Positions 50,942 through 62,200 of a stretch of 64,000 bases of DNA are shown here, piece after piece. This DNA is from Eubacterium_G segne (GTDB lineage: Bacteria; Bacillota; Clostridia; Lachnospirales; Lachnospiraceae), in contig NZ_JACOOZ010000004.1 of NCBI RefSeq assembly GCF_014287775.1, positions 124,001 through 188,000 of the forward strand, read 5' to 3'. Positions within the stretch are counted from its first letter, which is position 1. Every line of letters starts with the position of its first letter. The notes beneath the pieces were generated by a model. It had not been told where the DNA came from. It was given only the letters and a program-made list of their open reading frames with translations, and made no database searches. The position numbers were made by a program, and so were the translations under genes.

Positions 50942-53900
50942 TTATAAGCTTGTTACAATATCTGACCAATCATAGTCAACCTGTTTATATGATGGATTTA
51001 CCAATTTCAAAATGCTATCGTACAAATATGTATGACCTGCATTTGTAGGCATTTTTCCACCATCGTATAATGCTGATGCCACATTATATACAGAATATGA
51101 ATAAATATCACTATATACATATGAGCCATCACTTAAAACAGCATATGCTCTTACTTTGTATTTTGCTGTATATTCCTGTACTGTCTGGTTCTCAAATAAT
51201 GTTGTCATTACATAATACTGAGCTGTCTTTGAGCTTCCAAATACTTTATCAACATTTCCATTGTTAGTTGATTCAAATGATGCAACATAATAGTTGTCAG
51301 CTGATACTGTCATATCGATATTCTTTACACCTGTATCCTTATCACCAAGTTTTGTTAATGCATATACAAGTCCATGTTTTACAACATTCTTGCCATTAAC
51401 TGTTGGTTCAACAGATGCCACAACTCTGCTTCCCTTTAATGTTGAGCTAATCTGATATCCTACAACGTTTACATCCTTGCTTGTTACAACTGTTTCAGTA
51501 CCAGGCTCTGTTGGTGTTTCTGTAGGTTTCTCTGTTGGCTGCTCAATTTCTCCTGTATTATCTAAGTCATCCGGCTTATCAGGATTTTCAATATACTGTA
51601 CTCCGCCGTAAGGTACAGTGATTGTCTTTGTATATTTGTTGTTAGTTTCATTCATTTCGCCAAATACATTACTGTCATCAGCCCATGCTGTTACAGTATG
51701 TGATCCGGTTGTTGCTGTCCATGAACTTCCACTATTTCCACCGGTTGCTGTTAATTTAATTACCTGTCCCGGCTGAAGTCCATCAAAATACTGGTCATTC
51801 CATGTAATTGGAGATGGATATGGATTTCCATCAATCTGGAACTGTACACCTAATTTCTGACCTGCAGGAATTGCTGTATCTCCGGCATTTACAATAGTAG
51901 CTGTAAATGTAAGTGCATCTCCTACATTGATAATCTCTTTATCCCACGTAACATCTAAAACCTGAATATCATATCTTCCTGTTACAGGTGTATAAGTAGG
52001 TTCTCTGTCAGGAGCTTCCTGAACGTTAAATGATTTTGATCTTGTGTTGTTATCCTTTGAAAGCTCATTTGGAAGTTTATTTCTATAATCCACTGTAGCT
52101 TCAATTGTATGTCCACCTGCTGTTGCTGTCCATGTAGAGGTTGGTGAAAGCTTAATTGTTTCTCCTGCCTTTAAACCACCTTTATATGTTGTGTTTGTGT
52201 AACTTCCTTTTCCATCTACAGTTATTTTAATCTGAATTGCTACTCCTTCAGGAATATCTACATTTGATGTATTCTTAACTGCAGTTGTAAATGTTACTTT
52301 GTCACCTTCTTCAATAGATGAAGAATTGCTTTCATTTTTCCATGAAAGACCTGCAAGTGCAACGTCATATCCTGTAATTCCGTCTAACGGATCTATAACT
52401 CCACCACCCTGTGAAGTATCTGCTTCCGGATAACCCGGAACTTCATATGTAACATCATCATCTAAAAGTGTCACTGTATCATTGCCTGCTAAATTTTTAG
52501 GTGTAGCATTATCTGTATAGAAAGGCCATGTACTTGTGTTCTTTCCTGTCTGGTCAGAAACAACCGCACCAACAGTAAGTCCGTTAAATACAGCTGATGA
52601 ATTTGCATTTTCTCTGATTGCTGCTCCTGAATAACCTGAGCTTGAGAAATCAGAAATCTGTTTTGAAAGACCTGCACCTAAAATTGTAGTATCATTAAAT
52701 GTGATATTACTATAACTTGTTCCTAAAAGTCTTATTGCAGTAAACGGTGAATCGTAAATCTGTGTATTATTAAATACAATATTTTTTACTTCCTGTTCAA
52801 AGTCAATAGCCGCATAATCTCTTCCCCAACATTCTTTTGGTGTACCACATCTTACAAGAATGTTGTTGTCAAATGTATTAGGTGTAGAACCTGAGAATTT
52901 GTATCCAGGGAATGTTGTATTAAAGTGAATACCTGCTGCCATAAATGAGTCACATAAATAGTTGTTGTAAACCTTGTGACCCTGACCACCATAGATTGCC
53001 AATAAACCGGCTCTCCATCCTAAGTCAATTGTGTTATATGCAAATACGTTATTTACTTCATCTTTTGCACCCATGGTCTGGTCATTCCACATTGCCAAGC
53101 CATCATCACCATTGTTTCGTACTGAACAGTTATATACTACTGCATTACTTGTTCCCTGACAGAAGTTTACACCGTCAGCTAAGTTATTTCTAATTCTGCT
53201 ATTTACAACTTTAACTCCATCACAGTAATCGATTTTTCCATTGTAATCGCCAAACCAGAAACCACACTCAAAGTGTTCTTCCCAAATATCATGAATTACG
53301 GAGCCATCTGCCCATATATCCATAAAGCATTTATAAATTGCCTGTTCATTATGTCTTGAACGTAATCCTGAGTTAAGATACATATTACAGAACTCAACAT
53401 TTTTACAATATCCGTCAGCTACTGTGCTTCCCTTTGCATTTGGGTTTCCGCCTGAAACACCACCACCGGAAACTTCTTCACTTGTAAACTGAATATTTGT
53501 GTACCAAATTCCGGCACCTGTAATCTTCATATTTTCAGCACCGATAGTCCACATTCCGTCTAATAAATATGTACCTTCCGGAATGTATAAATCCATTCCC
53601 TTCTTATCCGCATCTGCTACTGCCTGCTTAAATGCTGCTGTATTTTTGCTGGCAATTGCAGCATCAAATGTATCACGGTCTCCATGTTCACCATAAGCTA
53701 CAGCACCATATTCTTCAACACTTACTGAATTATCAGGCTGTTCAATTGCTTCCGGTACATCCTCGATTTCAAGGAAATCAACACCATATTCATATCCACC
53801 TGCACCTGTGCTTTGAATTTTAATCTTATCACCACTCTTTAATGGTGTATCAAGAAGAAAATGTACTTCATCAAATGCAAATGCGCCTATTGCTCCTGCA

Positions 53901-54397
53901 CTATCGCTTGGGCTTCCACTACCAAAGTTAAAATACTGCCACATCCAGAATGAATCTAATTTTACGGTTTTTACTTTTTTGTTATTTACATATACATCCA
54001 GAGAACCCTTTACACCTGTTCCACCATTTCCGTCAGGCAGTGTAAATCTCATTGTTACACCTGCTCCTGTTGTTTTCATGGTCCATTCTACGGATGAACC
54101 ACTTCCCGGAAGTCCTACATAGGACTGTGCTGAAGCCTGAGTTGCAATATTATTAGGATTCCAATCTGTAGATGTCTTAAGTATTGCTCCTCCGCTAAGC
54201 ACTGCATCTGTTGAATCATATCTTGTGTATGGCATTTTTGCTCCTACACGTCCGTTTGCATCTGCTGTCGGAATAGTAAATTGATCCGCAACACCTGCTG
54301 CTTTTACTTCTTCCTGACCTTTCTTCAAAGCAACCGGCTGCACTGTCATTGCCAGTGCCAATGTGACTGCTAATACTTTTTTTACAATCTTTCTCAT
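50942..54397 (-). CDS. Secreted GH87-like alpha-1,3-glucanase (GH87-a)
   Basis: 1151 residues. Signal peptide (1-34); CBM35/CBM6-like beta-sandwich (~45-215, VGLPGSGSSVEWTMKTTGAG, DEVHFLLDTPLKSGD); right-handed beta-helix (~225-640) with the GH87 hallmark WYTNIQFT, RIRNNLADGVNF and RNNGDDGLAMW. D408, D431 and D432 have the 23+1 spacing of the reported GH87 catalytic aspartates. Two CARDB-type domains follow (~670-790, ~800-920), then a Thr/Pro linker and the shared C-terminal domain (~975-1151). Expected to cut alpha-1,3-glucan such as fungal wall glucan or mutan. AAAGGAG precedes ATG. Confidence 0.82.
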   Translation of the reverse strand: MRKIVKKVLAVTLALAMTVQPVALKKGQEEVKAAGVADQFTIPTADANGRVGAKMPYTRYDSTDAVLSGGAILKTSTDWNPNNIATQASAQSYVGLPGSGSSVEWTMKTTGAGVTMRFTLPDGNGGTGVKGSLDVYVNNKKVKTVKLDSFWMWQYFNFGSGSPSDSAGAIGAFAFDEVHFLLDTPLKSGDKIKIQSTGAGGYEYGVDFLEIEDVPEAIEQPDNSVSVEEYGAVAYGEHGDRDTFDAAIASKNTAAFKQAVADADKKGMDLYIPEGTYLLDGMWTIGAENMKITGAGIWYTNIQFTSEEVSGGGVSGGNPNAKGSTVADGYCKNVEFCNMYLNSGLRSRHNEQAIYKCFMDIWADGSVIHDIWEEHFECGFWFGDYNGKIDYCDGVKVVNSRIRNNLADGVNFCQGTSNAVVYNCSVRNNGDDGLAMWNDQTMGAKDEVNNVFAYNTIDLGWRAGLLAIYGGQGHKVYNNYLCDSFMAAGIHFNTTFPGYKFSGSTPNTFDNNILVRCGTPKECWGRDYAAIDFEQEVKNIVFNNTQIYDSPFTAIRLLGTSYSNITFNDTTILGAGLSKQISDFSSSGYSGAAIRENANSSAVFNGLTVGAVVSDQTGKNTSTWPFYTDNATPKNLAGNDTVTLLDDDVTYEVPGYPEADTSQGGGVIDPLDGITGYDVALAGLSWKNESNSSSIEEGDKVTFTTAVKNTSNVDIPEGVAIQIKITVDGKGSYTNTTYKGGLKAGETIKLSPTSTWTATAGGHTIEATVDYRNKLPNELSKDNNTRSKSFNVQEAPDREPTYTPVTGRYDIQVLDVTWDKEIINVGDALTFTATIVNAGDTAIPAGQKLGVQFQIDGNPYPSPITWNDQYFDGLQPGQVIKLTATGGNSGSSWTATTGSHTVTAWADDSNVFGEMNETNNKYTKTITVPYGGVQYIENPDKPDDLDNTGEIEQPTEKPTETPTEPGTETVVTSKDVNVVGYQISSTLKGSRVVASVEPTVNGKNVVKHGLVYALTKLGDKDTGVKNIDMTVSADNYYVASFESTNNGNVDKVFGSSKTAQYYVMTTLFENQTVQEYTAKYKVRAYAVLSDGSYVYSDIYSYSVYNVASALYDGGKMPTNAGHTYLYDSILKLVNPSYKQVDYDWSDIVTSL

Positions 54398-54428
54398 TAA
54401 TTACTCCTTTCCGTTAGGTTTGCAGAAA

Positions 54429-54458
54429 GAGAGAACCAGCCCCCCAGTCAGTTCTCTC
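54429..54458 (-). terminator. Weak hairpin between GH87-b and GH87-a genes
   Basis: GAGAGAAC/GTTCTCTC with a 14-base loop, then TTTCTGC on the minus strand. It could attenuate rather than fully stop readthrough from GH87-b into GH87-a, which lacks its own recognised promoter. Confidence 0.55.
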
Positions 54459-54503
54459 CTTCACTTTTAAAAGTTTTTTCCATAATTAATATTTAATTAA
54501 TGA

Positions 54504-57500
54504 CTATTCTATCTCAGAAGCATCAGCTACTGTATTTCCCCAATTGTAATCAACCTGTGCATAATCAGGGTTTACAACCTTAAGGATGTTGTTGTACAGG
54601 TAATCATGGGCTGTGATTGTATTCATCATCTTGTTTGAATACAATGTATCTGCTATGTCATATACTGAGTATGAGCTTACCTTGCTGTATACATATGTTC
54701 CATCACTAAGCTCTGCATATGCTCTTACCTTATACTGTGCTGAATATTCTTTTGCTGTGTTTGCTCCAAACAGTGTTGTTCTTACAAAGTATGTTGCTGT
54801 GTCTGATGATCCGAACTTAACATTTTCTGCTGTTCCAACCGGTGTTGACTCAAGTGCTGTTACATACTTACTTGTTGTTCCAACTACCATGTCATCATCT
54901 GATACGTCAAATGATGCATCTCCTGCCTTGGTTACTGCATATATGAATCCCCAGTTCTTAACTGCCTTATTGTTGATTGTAGGTTCTACTGATCCAACCA
55001 CTCTGCTTCCTCCAAGGGTTGTGCTAATCTGGTATCCTTCAATCTTTACGCTGCTGCTTATTGTTACCTTTCCGGGATCGATAACTATGTTATCAAGATC
55101 ATCCGGTGTGTCAGGATTTTCAATGAGTCCTGCACTTGGTACAACAAGTGTGATGCCTGTTGTGTTATTGTTTTCGTTTACTTCATTTGGAAGACGGTTT
55201 ACATCATCTACCCATGCTGTAACTGTATGTGTTCCGTTTGTTGCACTCCAGTAATTTATTCCGTTTGAACCTGAGTTACATGTAAGCTTGATTGATGCTC
55301 CTGCCTTAAGTCCGCTTGAATATGTGACACACCATCTGATGTCTGATGTGTTTCCATCTACATGTAACTGGTATCCGATTACTGTTCCTGCAGGAATGTC
55401 TGTATCTCCCGCATTCATTACTGTTGCTGTAAATACTAAATGGTCTCCTGCATTTACTGTATTCTTATCATATTCAATGTCTGTTACCACAAGGTCATAT
55501 CCTCCTGTAACCTTTGTTACGTTGGCTGACTTTCTTCCTACATTGAATTTCTTTGTTACTGAGTTCTGTGAATCTCCTGTTGCAGTTGCCACTACTGTGT
55601 GTCCGCCATATCCTGCTGTCCATGTTGTTGTGGCTGTAACCTTAACTGTTTCTCCTGCCTTGAGTCCACCTGTATATGCTTCATTCTTAACTGTTGTGCT
55701 TCCGTCTATTACCGCCTTGAATCCGATTGCCTGACCTGCAGGAATGTCATCTCCTGTGTTGTTGTAAAGCAATGCTGTAAACTTAACTGCGTCACCTTCC
55801 TTAAGTTCTGATAAACCTGATGCATTCTCCCATGCAAGTCCCTGTACTGAAAGCTCGTACTTAACTTCCGGTGCTTTTGTTGTTGGTTCCGGTGCCTTTG
55901 TTGTTGGAGCTTCTGTCGGTTTCTGTGTAGGTGCTACTGTAGGCGCCTGGGTTGGAGCCTCTGTTGGCTTCTGTGTAGGTGCTACTGTAGTAGGAGTCGG
56001 CTTTGTAGGCTGTTCCTCACCACCACCTGTTCCTGTAAAGTCGTCAGGGCTGTCAGGATCATCAAAATACTGTGTTCCACCAAATGGTACTTTTAATGAA
56101 ATAGTTGTCTTGTTATTGCTTTCATCTACTTCACTAATTAATCCACTATCATCAACCCATGCTGTTACTGTATGTGTTCCTTCTTCTGCTGTCCAGTATG
56201 CACCATCTGAACCATTACCGCCGTTAGCTGTAAGCTGTACGCTTTCTCCCGGCTGTAATCCTGAATAATATGTATCACACCATGTAATAGGTGATGGGTA
56301 TGCTTTTCCATCAATCTGGAACTGTACACCAATCTTTGTACCTGCGGCAATTGCTGTATCACCTGCATTTACTACTGTTGCTGTAAACTGAAGTTTATCT
56401 CCTGTTGCAATCTTGTCCTGTCCGTATGTAATATCTGTTACCACAAGATCTCCACCCCCTGTTACTCTCTTAACAGTTGTGCTTGAACCTGTATCAGCAA
56501 CATTTATTTTCTTTGTTCTTGTATTATTGTTTTCATCTAATTCATCAGGTAACTTGTTTGAATCATCAACAACTGCTTCTACTGTATGTCCGCCCTTAGT
56601 AGCTGACCATATACTTGTAAGAGTAATTGCCGCTGTAGCTCCTGCCTTAAGTCCTGATTTGAATTTTGTATACTTAAATGATGTTGTATCATCAATTGTA
56701 ACCTTAACAGGAATTGTTACTCCCTCAGGAATATCCACATTACTGTCATTCTTAATCTGCATTGTAAACTGAACTTTATCACCATGTTTAAGAACTGATG
56801 AACCGTCTGCATTAGCCCACGCAAGACCTGTTACAATAAGATCATATCCTGTAATTCCATCAAGTGGATTAACTATTCCACCACCCTGCTCACCGTTTAC
56901 GGCATTTGGATATCCAGGAACAATGTATGTTGTATCTTCGTCGTATACTGTAACTGTGCTGTTTCCTGCAATGTTCTGTGGTGTCTGTCTGTCTGTCCAG
57001 TATGGCCATGTTGTATTTGCCTGACCTGCATTATTTGCATACTTATCAGGGCGGATACCTGCAATTTCAAGTCCGTTAAACTTAACGCTGGTACCAGCCG
57101 GCTCTCTGATTGCTACAGGTGAATGGGTATTACATGAGAATGTAATATCCTGTCCTGAGAGACCTGCACCAAAAATCTTTGTATTATTAAATGTAATTCC
57201 ACTACAGTTATTGTCTAATATTCTGATAGCTGTAAACGGTGAATCATAAATCTGTGTATTGTTAAATGTTACATTTTTAACATCCTGCTTAATATCAATA
57301 GCTGACAAATCTTCTCCCCAGCTGTCTGAGTTTGTACCACATCTTACAAGAATATTGTTATCAAATGAAATTCCTGTCGTATTTCCAAACTTATAGCCCG
57401 GGAATGTTGTATTCAAATGAATACCGGATGCCATAAACATATCGCATATGTAGTTGTTGTAAATCTTATGTCCGTCACCACCGTAGATAGCTATACCACC

Positions 57501-58847
57501 GGCTCTCCAAACAAAGTCAATTGTGTTGTATGCAAATATATTTCCTTTTTCATCCTTTGCATTCATATATGTGTTATTCCACATAGCAAGACCGTCGTCA
57601 CCGTTGTTTCTTATTGAACAATTGTAAACAGCAGCATTGCTGGTACCCTGACAGAAGTTAACACCGTCAGCTAAGTTATTTCTAATTCTACAATTTACTA
57701 CTTTAACGTCATCGCTATAATCAAGTGCACCATTGTAATCACCAAACCAGAAACCACATTCAAAATGGTCTTCCCATACATCATGGATTACTGTTCCATC
57801 TGCAAATATATCCATAAAACATTTATATACTGCATTTTCACCATATCTTGAACGAAGGTTTGAATTAATATACATATTACAAAATTCAAGGTTCTTACAA
57901 TAACCATCACCTGATGTTCCATCACCGGCATTTGGGTTACCACCTGAGATACCACCACCAAAAGCTTCTGAGCTGGTAAACTGAAGGTTTGTATACCACA
58001 TTCCGGCACCTGTAATCTTCATGTTAGAACATCCAATGTTCCACATACCGCTTAAATGGAATGTTCCTTCAGGGAAGTATACATCCATATTGTTTGCATC
58101 TGCATCTCTTACAGCTGCTCTGATTGCATCTAAATCATCAATTCCATCATCAGGAATAGCACCGTAATCCTCTACGTTAACTGAATTATCAGGCTGCTCT
58201 ATAGGATTTGGTACATTTTCAATTTCAAGGAAGTCAACACCGTATTCAACTCCGCTTGCACCTGTACTCTGAATACGAATTTTATCTCCTTCTTTTAATT
58301 GTTTATCTAATTTAAAATGAACCTCATCAAATGCGAAACATCCTGTTCCTCCCGGTGTATCACTTGGGCTTCCACCTGAGAAATACTGCCACATCCAATA
58401 TGAATTAAGGTTAACTGTCTGTGCATAAGTGCCGTTTACATATACATCAACTGAACCTTTAATACCCATACCATCTGATGAATCAGGCATTGTAAATCTC
58501 ATTGTTACACCTGAGCCTGTTGTGTTCATAGTCCATTCAGCATATGAACCGTTGCTTGGAAGTGCTACATAAGACTGCTCTGATGCCTGAGTAGCAATAT
58601 TGCTCTTAGCCCAGTCTACTGAAGTCTTAAGTGTCGCTCCACCCCCAAGAGTAGCTACTGTTGAATCATATCTTGTGTATGGCATTTCTGCCCCCACTCT
58701 GCCACTTGCACTGGCTGCAGGTATTTCGAACTTATCTGCCACGCCAACTGCATTAACCTGTTTGCTTCCAAAATAGCCATTTACAGGTTGAAATGTCATT
58801 GCACATGCTAATACTAACGCACATGCTTTTTTGATACTTCTTCTCAT
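54504..58847 (-). CDS. Secreted GH87-like alpha-1,3-glucanase with four CARDB domains (GH87-b)
   Basis: 1447 residues. Signal peptide (MRRSIKKACALVLACAMTFQ); CBM-like sandwich; beta-helix with AGMWYTNLQFT, RIRNNLADGVNF and RNNGDDGLAMW (catalytic Asp triad intact). Two CARDB-type domains are followed by a linker built of PTQAPTVAPTQKPTEAP-type repeats, two further CARDB-type domains and the shared C-terminal domain. Compared with GH87-a the extra CARDB pair lengthens the reach of the enzyme. A promoter plus LacI-type palindrome lies upstream. The last 1.4 kb of the gene is almost identical to that of GH87-c. Confidence 0.82.
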   Translation of the reverse strand: MRRSIKKACALVLACAMTFQPVNGYFGSKQVNAVGVADKFEIPAASASGRVGAEMPYTRYDSTVATLGGGATLKTSVDWAKSNIATQASEQSYVALPSNGSYAEWTMNTTGSGVTMRFTMPDSSDGMGIKGSVDVYVNGTYAQTVNLNSYWMWQYFSGGSPSDTPGGTGCFAFDEVHFKLDKQLKEGDKIRIQSTGASGVEYGVDFLEIENVPNPIEQPDNSVNVEDYGAIPDDGIDDLDAIRAAVRDADANNMDVYFPEGTFHLSGMWNIGCSNMKITGAGMWYTNLQFTSSEAFGGGISGGNPNAGDGTSGDGYCKNLEFCNMYINSNLRSRYGENAVYKCFMDIFADGTVIHDVWEDHFECGFWFGDYNGALDYSDDVKVVNCRIRNNLADGVNFCQGTSNAAVYNCSIRNNGDDGLAMWNNTYMNAKDEKGNIFAYNTIDFVWRAGGIAIYGGDGHKIYNNYICDMFMASGIHLNTTFPGYKFGNTTGISFDNNILVRCGTNSDSWGEDLSAIDIKQDVKNVTFNNTQIYDSPFTAIRILDNNCSGITFNNTKIFGAGLSGQDITFSCNTHSPVAIREPAGTSVKFNGLEIAGIRPDKYANNAGQANTTWPYWTDRQTPQNIAGNSTVTVYDEDTTYIVPGYPNAVNGEQGGGIVNPLDGITGYDLIVTGLAWANADGSSVLKHGDKVQFTMQIKNDSNVDIPEGVTIPVKVTIDDTTSFKYTKFKSGLKAGATAAITLTSIWSATKGGHTVEAVVDDSNKLPDELDENNNTRTKKINVADTGSSTTVKRVTGGGDLVVTDITYGQDKIATGDKLQFTATVVNAGDTAIAAGTKIGVQFQIDGKAYPSPITWCDTYYSGLQPGESVQLTANGGNGSDGAYWTAEEGTHTVTAWVDDSGLISEVDESNNKTTISLKVPFGGTQYFDDPDSPDDFTGTGGGEEQPTKPTPTTVAPTQKPTEAPTQAPTVAPTQKPTEAPTTKAPEPTTKAPEVKYELSVQGLAWENASGLSELKEGDAVKFTALLYNNTGDDIPAGQAIGFKAVIDGSTTVKNEAYTGGLKAGETVKVTATTTWTAGYGGHTVVATATGDSQNSVTKKFNVGRKSANVTKVTGGYDLVVTDIEYDKNTVNAGDHLVFTATVMNAGDTDIPAGTVIGYQLHVDGNTSDIRWCVTYSSGLKAGASIKLTCNSGSNGINYWSATNGTHTVTAWVDDVNRLPNEVNENNNTTGITLVVPSAGLIENPDTPDDLDNIVIDPGKVTISSSVKIEGYQISTTLGGSRVVGSVEPTINNKAVKNWGFIYAVTKAGDASFDVSDDDMVVGTTSKYVTALESTPVGTAENVKFGSSDTATYFVRTTLFGANTAKEYSAQYKVRAYAELSDGTYVYSKVSSYSVYDIADTLYSNKMMNTITAHDYLYNNILKVVNPDYAQVDYNWGNTVADASEIE

Positions 58848-58882
58848 AAATACTTCTCCCTTTTAAAATAAAACCACTATGC

Positions 58883-58927
58883 GTTTAACGTTAAACTAAA
58901 CTTAACACGACTAAAGTTTTTTGTCAA
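58883..58927 (-). promoter_or_regulatory. GH87-b promoter with LacI-type palindrome
   Basis: -35 TTGACA at 58927-58922; a -10-like TAAGTT about 17 bp on; then the perfect palindrome GTTTAACGTTAAAC (58883-58896) with central CG, typical of LacI/GalR-family operators, placed just after the transcription start. The same layout precedes GH87-c. Confidence 0.65.
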
Positions 58928-59132
58928 TTTGTTTAAAACTAATTTTTTTCACATATTTTTCGCATTTATTTTGTGCATTTTGCACAAGTGTTATATATTT
59001 ACACTATATTTGCATTTATTTTACGTAAAAAAACGTTATTATACGCTCTTTATACAAAATATGTGTTTTAATATATTTTAAGTAATATCATTTTTCTTAA
59101 ATATATCATTATTTAATAACCGATATTAAATA

Positions 59133-59189
59133 AAAAGGAAGGAATAACACCCGACAACTATGTCACCGGGCATTATCCCTTCCTTTTAA
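59133..59189 (-). terminator. Terminator of GH87-c
   Basis: AAAAAGGAAGG-ATAA-CCCG paired with CGGG-ATTATCCCTTCCTTTT, long stem and 12-base loop, followed on the minus strand by TTTTTATTT. Confidence 0.85.
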
Positions 59190-59207
59190 AACCTTGAATG
59201 TTTTTTA

Positions 59208-62200
59208 TTACTGTACAGTTGATACATCAACAACTGTGTTACTCCAATTGTAATCAACCTGTGCATAATCAGGGTTTACAACCTTAAGGATGTTGTTGTA
59301 CAGGTAATCATGGGCTGTGATTGTATTCATCATCTTGTTTGAATACAATGTATCTGCTATGTCATATACTGAGTATGAGCTTACCTTGCTGTATACATAT
59401 GTTCCATCACTAAGCTCTGCATATGCTCTTACCTTATACTGTGCTGAGTATTCTTTTGCTGTGTTTGCTCCAAACAGTGTTGTTCTTACAAAGTATGTTG
59501 CTGTGTCTGATGATCCGAACTTAACATTTTCTGCTGTTCCAACCGGTGTTGACTCAAGTGCTGTTACATACTTACTTGTTGTTCCAACTACCATGTCATC
59601 ATCTGATACGTCAAATGATGCATCTCCTGCCTTGGTTACTGCATATATGAATCCCCAGTTCTTAACTTCCTTATTGTTGATTGTAGGTTCTACTGATCCA
59701 ACCACTCTGCTTCCTCCAAGGGTTGTGCTAATCTGGTATCCTTCAATCTTTACGCTGCTGCTTATTGTTACCTTTCCGGGATCGATAACTATGTTATCAA
59801 GATCATCCGGTGTGTCAGGATTTTCAATGAGTCCTGCACTTGGTACAACAAGTGTGATGCCTGTTGTGTTATTGTTTTCGTTTACTTCATTTGGAAGACG
59901 GTTTACATCATCTACCCATGCTGTAACTGTATGTGTTCCGTTTGTTGCACTCCAGTAATTTATTCCGTTTGAACCTGAGTTACATGTAAGCTTGATTGAT
60001 GCTCCTGCCTTAAGTCCGCTTGAATATGTGTCACACCATCTGATGTCTGATGTGTTTCCGTCTACCTGTAACTGGTATCCGATTACTGTTCCTGCAGGAA
60101 TGTCTGTATCTCCCACATTCATTACTGTTGCTGTAAATACTAAATGGTCTCCTGCATTTACTGTATTCTTATCATATTCAATGTCTGTTACCACAAGGTC
60201 ATATCCTCCTGTAACTCTTGTTACGTTGGCTGACTTTCTTCCTACATTGAATTTCTTTGTTACTGAGTTCTGTGAATCTCCTGTTGCAGTTGCCACTACT
60301 GTGTGTCCGCCATATCCTGCTGTCCATGTTGTTGTGGCTGTTACCTTAACTGTTTCTCCTGCCTTGAGTCCACCTGTATATGCTTCATTCTTAACTGTTG
60401 TGCTTCCGTCTATTACCGCCTTGAATCCGATTGCCTGACCTGCAGGAATGTCATCTCCTGTGTTGTTGTAAAGCAATGCTGTAAACTTAACTGCGTCACC
60501 TTCCTTAAGTTCTGATGAACCTGATGCATTCTCCCATGCAAGTCCCTGTACTGAAAGCTCGTACTTAACTTCCGGTGCTTTTGTTGTTGGTTCCGGTGCC
60601 TTTGTTGTTGGAGCTTCTGTCGGTTTCTGTGTAGGTGCTACTGTAGGAGCCTGTGTAGGTTCCGGTGTATTTGTTGTTGTTTCTTCTCCATCTGATAAAT
60701 CAGGAAGTGTATCTGTAAGCCATGCCTGTTCAATTGATACTGCTCCTGCTGCTCCTGTTGCTCCTGTATGAACATGGAATGCTGAGAAGAATGATGGTGA
60801 TACACCTGTTGCACCTAAATCTACTACAACTGTCTTTGTAGCTGAGCTATCATCAAATGATGTTCCTGCTACTGTCTTAAATGGTTTATTTGTTCCATCA
60901 TTATTCTGATTTGGATCAAACCAATATACTGCTGTAGGTGGGTTTGCATTATCACCTAATCTCATTGATGTAATATCACCTGAATATGTAACTACAAGAT
61001 ATTTCATTGATGATGAAATTGAATCTGATAAAGTTGCATATTTCTGCCATTTATAATCTGTTGTCCATGAGTAAGAACCTTCAAAACTTGTAAGTTCAAC
61101 ATCACCTGCACCAGGTCCTAAAGGTTTCTTTGTAGGAGCTTCTGTTGGTAATGTTTCTGACGGATCTCTTGTTGTTACTTCAGGATCTGTCTCCGGCTCT
61201 GTACCTTCTTTAACTATCTTCTGTCCGTTTGTAATGTCATAACCAGGAAAACTGTTTGCATTTGAGTTAGCTGTGTATACTCCACCACTGTATGTGTAAT
61301 TTCCACCGGCATCAATTCCAAATTTGTAATTTGTATTTCCATATGCACTTTCGCTTGATGGAATAGTTGGAAGGTTGCTTGCATCATCACAGTAATATGG
61401 CCAATGCTTATCAGCACTCTCTGAAAGATATTTTGTTACTACGTTCTTTACAAGTAAATTCTTATATGTAATGTTTGTTCCGCTCTGTCTTACAGCAACT
61501 TCGCTATGTTTGCTACATGAGTAATCATCATTCATCTTATCAAGGCCAACACCAAAAATTAATGTGTTGTTCATTGATACACCTTTACCATTAAAATTAA
61601 ATGTACGAATACCATTAGCCTGAGCATCATATATTTCATTGTTACTAAATGTTACATTATTTACTCCACCTGAAACATCAATTGCTCCAAGACTCTCGTT
61701 CCATGAATCTTTATTTGTACCTGTTCTTACAAGAACGTTATTTGCTACTTCGATTTTTGTTGTGTTGTTAAACTGGCATCCTGAGAAGTTTGTATTCATA
61801 TGGATACCTGCTGCTGTAAATGTATCTCGGATGTAGTTGTTGTATACCTTATGACCTTCACCACCGTAAACAGCAATACCACCTGCTCTCCAGATAAATT
61901 CAACTGTATTGTAGCAGAATGTGTTATTGTATTCATCATCCGGCTGGAAGTCTGTTGCGTTCCACATTGCAAGTCCGTCATCACCGTTGTTTCTTATGTC
62001 ACAGTTATGAACATTTGAATCTCTTGTTCCCTGACAGAAGTTAATACCATCGGCAAAGTTATTACGAACTCTACAATTGTAAATATTTAAATCACTTTCT
62101 TTGTTAATTGAATTGCTATCGTATCTTCCAATCCAGAAACCACATTCAAAATGTTCTTCCCAAACATCGTGGATACTTGTTCCTTTTGCAAACAAATCTC

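Larger units (their letters stand above)
58848..59207. other. Intergenic region between GH87-c and GH87-b
   Basis: No gene is visible. Right part: terminator of GH87-c at 59133-59189. Left part: operator and promoter of GH87-b at 58883-58927. The ~200 bp between is extremely AT-rich with no hairpin or conserved element recognised. Confidence 0.7.

Noticed and set aside
54613..55254. 213-codon plus-strand frame, repeated at 59317-59958
   Set aside because: Antisense to the conserved C-terminal domain of the GH87-like genes; it exists twice only because the DNA is duplicated.
55850..56030. Short repeats in the GH87-b Thr/Pro linker as a CRISPR-like or tandem DNA array
   Set aside because: They encode PT-rich linkers in frame with irregular length; no spacers or cas genes are present anywhere in the window.
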